Shown piece by piece: positions 55,833-64,000 of a stretch of DNA of 64,000 nt (position 1 is the first letter of the stretch; every line of letters begins with the position of its first letter). Origin of the DNA: Tardiphaga alba (GTDB taxonomy: Bacteria > Pseudomonadota > Alphaproteobacteria > Rhizobiales > Xanthobacteraceae); the NCBI RefSeq assembly GCF_018279705.1, contig NZ_CP036498.1:2125001-2189000 (forward strand), written 5' to 3'. Under the pieces are notes generated by a model. It did not search any database and had not been told where the DNA came from. It saw only the letters and a list, made by a program, of their open reading frames with translations. The translations under genes were made by a program, and so were the position numbers.

Positions 55833-55889
55833 AAGAGTTCCTTGACCGAAAGTCGCGCGGAACCGAGTATGCATCCTTAAGGAACTCTT
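55833..55889. promoter_or_regulatory. Distant 11-bp inverted repeat pair upstream of giant repeat protein gene
   Basis: aagagttcctt (55833-55843) and aaggaactctt (55879-55889) are exact complements 35 bases apart, 47 bases before the ATG at 55937. The surrounding region is AT-rich, unlike the rest of the window. They could be a pair of operator half-sites on the same helical face or a long stem in the 5' leader. Confidence 0.4.
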
Positions 55890-55936
55890 AATATTCGCGT
55901 TTAGGTTTTAATTTTCCTTTTTTCGGGATCACGATC

Positions 55937-58900
55937 ATGAATGGACCATTCCAGGTTGCGCAGGCGAATGTGGCAGTGCAGTCCGCGAACACGGCGCGCG
56001 CAGCACGCGTCGTCAAGATCGCAAAGCCATTCAATGATCAATCCGTTGTTGTCCCGCTCAGCTACGACGGCACAGTCAAAGCGGATCTCTCGGCGATCGC
56101 CGGAGAAAACATCACGCTGGTACATATCGGCGAGAAGCTGATCATTCTGTTCGACAACAAATCGACAGTCACGCTCGAGCCGTTCTTCGATGCGGCCGGC
56201 AAGCCGCTCGATGCCATCAATGTCGAAGTCTCGCCGGGGCGTTTGCTCACTGGTGCCGAGTTCGCAGCGCTCTTCCCCGTCACGGAAGATCAGTCGATTC
56301 TTCCTGCGGCCGGTGAGGGCAATGCCGGCGGCGCGCAGTCGTCGGGTGCAAATTTCAGCACGGTCGGCATCGATCCGCTCGCCGCGCCGAATCCGATCGA
56401 TCTGCTCGGCCAGGAAGAGCTGCCGAATTTCGTGATCAACAATTTGTTGGCGCAGGTTTTCATCGATGGCATTCCGACGGCTGGGGATGACGATCGTCTT
56501 GCGCTCGATGACGACGAGATTTTCGGTGCCAATGGCAATCCGGGTGGTGTTGACGATATCGTTGCGCCAGCTTCGTTCAACGGCACCCTGACGCATGATT
56601 TTGGAATCGATGGCGTCGGCGACATCACCTTCGCTTTGATGAACGGTGCCACCCGGACCTTCAATGACATCACGGTCACGTTTACTTGGAATCAGGCAAC
56701 GCATACGCTGATCGCCAATGATGGCAGCAACGACGTGTTCTCACTGACGGTCACCAATCCGGCGACCGGCGCGTTTACGATCAACATGCTGCACGCTCTG
56801 CATCACCACAGCGATGCACTCGCGGACGACACCGAAGTGAGCGCCACGTTCGGCCTGACCTATACCGTCACCGATGCCAGCGGGACTGCGGTGAACGGCA
56901 CGCTGACGCTGGAAATCAACGACGATACGCCGATCGCGCGCGACAGCGCGCCGGTTGACGTGGAGATTCCCAACGAAGGTAGCGAAGGCGGCGAGGGGAG
57001 CGAAGGCGGCTCCACGCAATACGCGACGCTCGATGATGAAGGCCAATCCGGCGGCATCGCGGGCGATGCCCTCAACGGCGACGATCCAGGCGAAGGCAAG
57101 TGGGTTTCGGGCAAGCTCGATATCGCGCCAGGTGCCGACGGTCTCAAGGCCGTGGCGTTCACCGATGCCGAAGGCGCTCCGCAGGTCAAGGTCACGGCCG
57201 ACGATGGCAGCAATCCTCCGCTGCAGGTAATCTGGATCGATGGGGACGGTGTTGGTCATCTCGAGACTGTCAGCTTGGCCTGGGTGTCCAACGGCACGGG
57301 AGGTGGCACGCTCACGGGCACCAGCGCGCACTTCCTCGCGGGAAAGCCCGCATTCACGCTGATTGTGAACGCGGCGGGCGAGTACACATTCACGATCAAC
57401 GCACCGTTGGCGCATCCGCTAACCAGCAATCCGAATTCCGAAGAGGCTGGGACCTCCTGGGAGGACAACCTCCGTCTCACTTTCTCCTATACGGCAACGG
57501 ACGGTGACGGCGACAAGTCGAGCGCGACGCTTACCATCAATGTCGATGACGATTCGCCGACCATCGAGGTTTATCAGGAGTTTTCCGAGAACGAGAGCCC
57601 TGCAACGCTGCATCTGACGCTCGATGAATCGATCGGAGCCGACGTCAACGATTCGAACGCACAAACGGATGACGTTCCCCGAACACTGTGCCCGATCCGA
57701 CTGGCGTGAAGCCGATCGGCGAGATCAAGACATCGGCAGGTGGGGATGAAAGTCAGGGCCAATTGCAAGCGCTGTTCGGTGTCTACAAGAACGCTGGCGC
57801 CGATGGTGAGAAGTCGACGACTTACGCCTATTCGTTCAGCCTGACGGGTGCGGGCGAGGGTGGCGGCGTCGCGACCCAGCTTCACGTAACCGATGCGACG
57901 GGGCACTACAGCGACACCACGATCTATCTGTTCCGCATCAGCGATACCGAGATCGTCGGCTATGTCGGCAACAGCCAGACCGGTGACATCGCACTCCGTC
58001 TGACGCTCACTGACGCCGGGAATCTGTCTGGCGCCCAGTTCATTGTCGATCAGTATATGGCGATTGACCATGGCAATGACGGCAACAATTTTGACTCGAT
58101 CCAGTCGCTGCTGCTGGCCGGACAAAATGCGAGCCTCGGCATCACGCTGACCGCGACGATCACCGACAATGATGGTGACAAGGTCAGCGATTCCGCGACC
58201 GTGTCGCTGGCGACGAATGCGTCTTCTGGAATCGACTTCCAGGACGACGGTCCGACACTATCGGTCGCCCCGCATAATGTCGCCTCGAATGATTTCTTCT
58301 TCAGCGGCTTCACCCCGTACGGGAACTGGGGCGCGAACAGCGGAATCGCGACCGGGACCTCCGGTTCTTGGACCATCGGTGGGACGGCTCCGACCGATCC
58401 GAACAATCCCGACCAATACGGCACCGGCACCATCCAGCTCGAACGCGTGGGCGATGGCTATCAGGGGATGCACACCTCGACCGGCGGCTTCATGGTCGAT
58501 CTGGATGCGACGGCGCGTGACATCAGCTTGACCCAGACGGTCAACGGACTGGTCCCAGGCCAGACCTACATTCTGTCCTTCGAGGCCGGCGCACCGGTGC
58601 CCGGCAGCGCGCATCTCCAGGTCTGGTTCGGCGGTCAGCTGGTCGCCGATATCGATCCGACCAATGCGATGAAGATCTATACCGTCGAGGTCACCGCGGG
58701 CTCCGGCAGCAATGTGCTGGAATTCCGTGAAACCGGCGCTCCCGATAATCAGGGCACCTATCTAGCCAATGTGAAGATCGTCGATGCCATCGTCATCGAT
58801 GAGACGCCTGGCGTCGATGCCGCTTCAAACGAGACGACCGATCCTGCGATCATTGCGTTGTTCAATGGCGTCAATAACAAGGGCTCCGACGCCGGCATGG

Positions 58901-61900
58901 GGCCGGCGCAATATGCCACCGGCAAGTCGAGCGCGCTCGACGTCACCGTCGATTTCGGCACCGATGGTCCGCAGGGCGGCAATGCTGCCGCGGCGACGGT
59001 CTACAATCTCATTGCCGTCAACGGTACGTTTTCAGGTCTCTCCACCTCGGCAGGGCAGGCGATTCAGCTGTTCTCCGAAAATGGCGGAACGATCATTGTC
59101 GGCCGTTACGATTCCAATGGTGTCGGCGGTGTGACCTCGGCAGACAATGCCGCTTTCGCCATCACCATCAATCCGCAGACTGGCGTGATCTCGATCGTGC
59201 AGTATGTGTCGCTGAGCCATCCCGATCACAACAGCTACGACGAAGGAATTTATCTCAACAGCGGTGTGTTGAAGGCCAATGTCACCGTCACCGACGGCGA
59301 TGGCGATCATGTTTCCAAGGCTGCCGACATTTCCGGCATGATCCGCTTCGAGGACGATGGACCTTCGCTCACTGGAAAAATCATCGAGCGGACGGTCGAT
59401 GAGGACGACATCAGGACCTCGTGGTCGCAGGGTAACAGCCCGAATGATGGCGACGCTGACGGCTCCTTGACCGAAGGATCGACCGGTGCGGCGATCGTGA
59501 CCGGTTCGCTCAGCTCGCTCGTCAAGGCCGGCGCTGATGATCCCGGCAAATTCTCCTTCACGGCCACAGCGGTCAACCAGTTGCAGGCTCTGCATCTGTT
59601 CTCGAAAGAGACGGCCACCGGCAATGGCGAGAACGGCAAGGAGCTCGTCTACTCAAATCCGGTGACGAACGGCAATGAGATCGTCATCACCGCCTATGAG
59701 CCGAACCCGCAAGGCAATCCGGTTTTTTCGATCACCCTGAACACGGTGACGGGCGCCTATGAATTCCGTCTGTTCGACGAACTGATCCACACCGTGGGCG
59801 ATGGTGAAAACACCATGCTGCGCTCCGGCCCGGACGGCAGCATTTCGGGTCTCGATCTCGGTTCCATCATCAACTTCACCGACCGTGATGGCGATTCCAT
59901 CAATCTTGGCGGCAAGTTCATCATCAAGATCACCGATGACGTTCCGCATGCCGATATCGATATCGGCCGCGGCTCCGTCACCATCGACGAAAGCGCCGGC
60001 AACCAGGCGGACGATACGACATCGGCGGCGGTCAAGAATCAGTTCGCCTCTATTGCGATAAACGTCAACGGCGCGCTCGCTTATGCGCGCAGTGACGTTG
60101 CTGTCGTCGTGAACAATTCCGATATCGGTGCGGATTCGCCGCCCTATCCGCATCAATACGCATTGGGTCTTGCCCAGGGAGTCGTGTTCTCCGGTCTCTA
60201 TGTCACCGATGGCACGGCCACTGGCAGCAAGATCAATCTGTCCGTTAACGACGCAGGTCTAGTGATCGGTACGGTCGCCGAAGGTGCGCTGGCGGGCCAG
60301 ATCGCATTCGCCATTGCTATCGCCTCGGATGGCCGCGTCAGCGTCGCGCAGTATCTGCCGATACGGCATGACGACCGCGGCGATTTCAACGAGAGCAACG
60401 ACAACGGTTCGAACAGCGCCGACGCATCGCCCAACGACACGCCGAATCCGGTTCAGCAGAATCTCGACGGCAAGATCACCGTCACGCTGACGGTCAAGGA
60501 TTCTGACGGCGACACGTCCACCGACACCGTCAATATCGGCAAGCTCATCACTTTCCTCGATGACGGCCCGAGCGTGTCTTCCAACGCCGCAGTTGCGCTC
60601 GAGGACGACGATCTTCCGGGCGGCATCGATGGCGGCCCCGGGGACGACAACGCGCCGTTGAATGCGACTGGCACCCTCAGCCATGATTACGGTGCCGATG
60701 GTCCGGGCAAGCTGGTGCTGACGGGCACGGATCTGCCAGCCGGCTTCTCTATGTCGCTGGCATCAGATGGTCTGTCGATGATCATCAGCCAGGGCAATAG
60801 GCCTGTTCTGAAGATCGAACTGACCAATGACACCGACGGCGCGTATAAAGTCACCCAACTCAATCCGATCGATCATCCGACACTCAATGGTCAGAACGGC
60901 GACGATACCGAGAACAATCTTCCGTTCACGGTGAAGTACAGCGTGACCGATGGTGACGGCGATACCATCACCGGCAGCATCAAGATCGACGTGGACGACG
61001 ATTCGCCCGAGCCGAAATTCATCCTGCAATCCGGCGCATCGGTGACGATCGACGAGACCGCGGGCCTGCAGAATGCGACCGCCACGCCCAATGTGGTCGG
61101 AGACAAGGACGACAACGACGTCGCCATCCCATTCCCGGTGGCGGTGACCAATCCGGGCAACCCTGGTTCGACCTCGACGCTGAACGGCGCGCCTGCAGTG
61201 GCGCAGAGCGCCGGTCCGGTTGTTGTCGTCACTCCGAACTACGGCGCCGATGGCCCTGGCAGCACCGTGTTCGCGATCGACGTGCCCGGCAATAACGCCG
61301 TTGACAGCGGCCTGCGCACAACGGTCGGCGATCGTCCGATCTATCTGTTCGAGGTGAATTCGACTCTGATTGTCGGCCGTTACGACGTGAATGGCGGCAG
61401 CATCAGTTCGAGCGATCCGGCGGCGTTTGCGATCCATATCGATCCGACCACCGGCAAGCTCACGGTCGTGCAATATGTCGCCATCGAGCATGACGATCGC
61501 GGTGACTTCGACGAATACAACGACAACGGCTCCAGCGCGAACGATGCGTCGCCGGACGACGGTCGCCCGATACAGCAGGCAATCACGAACGGCGCCGTCC
61601 GCGTCACCGTGACGGTGACCGATCACGACGGCGACTCGGTCTCTGAATCGTTCAACATCGGCAACAAGATCGTCTTCGAGGACGATGGTCCGACCGTCCA
61701 GGTCACGGTGACCAATGAAGCGAGTGTCGTGCTCGAGACGCAGGACGCCGAAACGATCGGCCAGAATGTCAGCGACACCGCCGTATCGACCGCAGACTTC
61801 AGCGGTGTCTTCGGTGTCGTATCGTCCTTCGGTGCGGATGGTGCTGGCCCGAATGGCGGCGTCACCTCGACCTACAAGCTCAGCCTTGCCGTGAGCGAGG

Positions 61901-64000
61901 GTACCCCGACCGGCCTTCTCAGCAATGGACTCGGAATCCGTCTGTATATCGACGCCAATGGCGTCATTACCGGATCGACGGCCACCAGCGAAAACGCGAT
62001 CAATGCCGGCAACAGCATCTTCCGGATCGAGGTGTCCTCCGATGGCACCGTCAAGCTGACGCAATTTGCCCAGATCGATCATCTGACCACCGACCCGACA
62101 CCCACGGGGGCGCCTTATGCCGATCACGTCGTCAGCCTGGCCGACGGCCTCGTCAATCTGACGCGGACGGTTTCGGTCACCGATGGTGACGGCGACAAGG
62201 CGACGTCGAGCGCGACGGTCGATCTCGGCGGCAACATCCGTTTCGACGATGATGGTCCGAAGGCCACCCCGACGACGTCCAGGTCCGTCGATGAGGACGA
62301 TCTCGGAACCGGCAACCAGAATACGAACTCGCCGGGCGACGATGGAGCCGCAGGTCCGGTGTCTTTCATCGGCACGCTCGGATTCTCGTCCGGCGCCGAC
62401 GCACCTGCCACGGTCGGATTCGGGCCGCTGGGTGGCACAGCTGTCGTCGATGCCAATGGAGTCGCGATCACCTCCGGCGGTCTTGCTCTGACCTATCTCT
62501 GGGTCAGCGGCACCAACACGCTGTATGCGACCACCGACGGAACGACGGCCGGTGCCGCGTTCTCGATCCAGGTCACGAATCCGTCCACAGGGGCCTACAG
62601 CTTCTCGCTGCTCACGCAGCTCGATCACCCCGGCCACGATGCAGACGGACAGAACGATGGTCCGCAGACCGCCTATGAAGACAATCTCGCGCTGAACCTG
62701 ACCTATACGGTCAAGGACTTTGACGGCGATACGGCGACCGGCACGCTGTCGATCTCCATCGACGACGACATGCCGATCATCGGCGCGCAGCCCGGTGGCC
62801 CACCGGTCAATCTGATCGTGAATGGCAGCTTCGAGCAGCACGGCGCGCTCAATAACGCCGGTAGCGGGTTCGGAACCTTCACCGGGATTACTGGCTGGAC
62901 CTATGGTTCAGACCATGTGCCGTTCGAAATTCAGGTCGATCCCAATGGCGGTGCCACGGGTGGTCTTGCCGCCCAGGATGGCAACTCCAAGGTCGAGCTG
63001 GATTCGGATCCGTCCGGCAATAGCACCCAACTGCTCAACGCCACGATCCAGCAGACGATCTCGACACCGCTCACGGAAGGCGATGTCTATGAGCTGACCT
63101 TCTGGTATGCGCCGCGTCCTGATGACGGCAATCCCGACAGCAGCAGCATGAACGTGATCTGGAACGGCAATGTCGTTTACAGCATCGACTCCACCAACCA
63201 GCCGGCAGGCTGGCAGCTGATCACCGTCTATGTAACGGCGCAGGCCGGTTCGAACACCGTCGGTTTCCAGGGCAGTGGCCAGGCAAACCAGCTCGGTGCC
63301 TTCCTCGACAATGTCAGCCTGGTGGCCATGGGCGAAGTCTTCGTCGATGAGGACGGTCTGACGGGCGCGCTGTCGCAGGGCAATCACGACTCGCAGCCGG
63401 GTGACAAGGTCGTCGCCAACACCGATAACGACAACAACGAAGCGACATCCACCGGCAATCTCTACATCAAGTGGGGCGCCGATGATGCGGACAAGGGCGT
63501 CGATGGTGTGTCGGGCCCGTTCAATGCCTTCGTGCAGGACGCGCCCGGTGGCGTCGGCAATCGCAGCGTGACCTTCACCAACACCGTCGTTGCGGTGACC
63601 GGCGTCGGCAGCCTGCTGTCGCATGGCGAGCCGGTGACGTTCGTGCTCAATGCCGACAAGACCGTGCTGACGGGTATGGCCGGCGACCGTGCCGTGATCC
63701 AGATCTCGCTCTCGGATGAAGGCTCGGGCAAGTTCCGCGTGGTGCTGCTCGATCAGCTCGACCATGCGCCGGGCGGCAACGAGAACGACATCCATCTGTC
63801 GTTCAACTTCACCGCCACGGATTCCGATGGCGATGCGGTCAACGGCTCCTTCAAGGTCGGCATCAATGACGACATGCCGGTCGCGGCGACCGGTGCCTAT
63901 GTCACCGGCCAGGTGGACGAGGATGACCTCAGCGCGGGTGTCGATGGCGACAACTCGACGGGTATTCCGGCCGAAGGCAATGGCCCGTCCGACTCGACGA
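55937..64000 (+). CDS. Giant repeat-rich secreted protein (probable type I-secreted adhesin), frameshifted and cut off by the window end
   Basis: More than 2,680 residues are visible. The N-terminus (MNGPFQVAQANVAVQSANTA, then VVKIAKPFNDQSVVVPLSYD) has no classical signal peptide, as expected for type I secretion. From about residue 330 it consists of divergent repeats ending in an acidic motif of the DDDGP/DDSP type, similar to the 143-residue repeats of large type I agglutinins (T1SS-143/DUF5801, from memory). Two lectin-like modules are inserted. The first frame stops at 57709; the repeats go on from 57706 in another frame, open to base 64000. The break is at the C4 run 57677-57680, where one more C gives a continuous PPNTVPDPTGVKPIGEIKT. 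Calcium-binding RTX repeats and the secretion signal would lie beyond the window. Confidence 0.85.
58265..58790 (+). other. Lectin-like (galactose-binding-like) module 1 in the giant protein
   Basis: After DDGPTLSVAPHNVASNDFFF the repeat pattern is interrupted by a jelly-roll-type stretch: TAPTDPNNPDQYGTGTIQLE, ISLTQTVNGLVPGQTYILSF, VWFGGQLVADIDPTNAMKIY, LEFRETGAPDNQGTYLANVK. This is the order of strands seen in DUF642/CBM-like modules that bind carbohydrates. The assignment is by pattern, and the sugar is unknown. Confidence 0.55.
62800..63335 (+). other. Lectin-like (galactose-binding-like, DUF642-type) module 2 in the giant protein
   Basis: The segment LIVNGSFEQHGALNNAGSGF, ITGWTYGSDHVPFEIQ, VELDSDPSGNSTQLLNATIQ, YELTFWYAPRPDDGNPDSSS and FLDNVSLVAMGE is a clear carbohydrate-binding-type jelly roll: the N-G-S-F-E opening and D-N-V-S ending are typical of DUF642-like modules. 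It is a second, only distantly similar copy of the module at 58265-58790. Confidence 0.7.

Larger units (their letters stand above)
56921..63880 (+). repeat. Array of eleven divergent domain repeats in the giant protein
   Basis: The acidic closing motif of each repeat recurs near 56921 (NDDTPIA), 57545 (DDDSPTI), 58243 (DDGPTLS), 59350 (EDDGPSL), 59936 (TDDVPHA), 60558 (LDDGPSV), 60993 (DDDSPEP), 61678 (EDDGPTV), 62244 (DDDGPKA), 62758 (DDDMPII) and 63866 (NDDMPVA). The line before it usually reads VTDGDGD or similar, followed by a short strand. Spacing is mostly 435-690 bases; the longest intervals, just over 1.1 kb (58243-59350 and 62758-63866), contain the inserted lectin-like modules. Confidence 0.75.

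Noticed and set aside
60763..62841. Open frame of 692 codons on the minus strand across the giant repeat protein
   Set aside because: It lies antisense to the repeat array; the plus-strand frame shows regular domain repeats, while the minus-strand product is arginine/glycine/isoleucine-rich with no family features. Long antisense frames are expected in high-GC repeats.

Overview
The window reads as chromosomal DNA of a high-GC alphaproteobacterium. The gene families (several complete Liv-type ABC transporters, Crp and MarR regulators, FkbM and AGE enzymes, ugd, LpcC-like glycosyltransferase) and the palindromic intergenic repeats point to the Bradyrhizobium/Rhodopseudomonas/Tardiphaga group (Nitrobacteraceae, Hyphomicrobiales). 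That placement is inference from gene content, not a database match. I see no tRNA, rRNA, CRISPR array or prophage.

Layout. 1-6.8 kb: end of a surface-polysaccharide locus (nucleotide-sugar dehydrogenase, UDP-glucuronate epimerase-like enzyme, AGE-family epimerase, FkbM methyltransferase, GtrA protein), then a frameshifted acyl-CoA ligase-like gene and a VTT/TVP38 membrane protein. 6.8-14.8 kb: first Liv-type ABC transporter with an acyl-CoA synthetase inside the operon and a divergent Crp/Fnr-type regulator. 14.9-22.7 kb: second complete Liv transporter and a double-domain CaiB/BaiF CoA-transferase. 22.7-25.4 kb: a HemD-like protein, PurU, a small lipoprotein and a MarR regulator. 25.6-31.6 kb: third complete Liv transporter ending in a MetE-like zinc methyltransferase. 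31.6-32.9 kb: an IS110-family element beside a palindromic repeat. 32.9-38.7 kb: ugd, an HTH-methyltransferase fusion, metK and ahcY. 38.7-42.4 kb: LLM flavin oxidoreductase, FAH-family protein and an MsbA-like exporter. 42.6-54.6 kb: envelope polysaccharide genes (galE, glycosyltransferases, the heptose genes gmhB/hldD/hldE, a WbpM-like dehydratase, a WecA/WbpL-like initiating transferase, a second UDP-glucuronate epimerase and manC). 54.8-64 kb: two small secreted proteins and the start of a giant repeat-rich, probably type I-secreted protein that runs off the window.

Two themes stand out. Three complete branched-chain-type uptake systems lie within 25 kb, each linked to a different type of enzyme (acyl-CoA synthetase, CoA-transferase, MetE-like methyltransferase), which suggests uptake of carboxylic or methylated compounds coupled to activation rather than plain amino-acid uptake. 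The S-adenosylmethionine genes metK-ahcY sit downstream of an unfamiliar protein that joins a small helix-turn-helix to a methyltransferase-like fold, with a perfect 11-bp inverted repeat in front of it; this is my best candidate for an undescribed regulatory system. Three genes (the acyl-CoA ligase, hldE and the giant repeat protein) are each broken by what looks like loss of one base in a short G/C run. The shared signature suggests sequence error at least as much as real gene decay.
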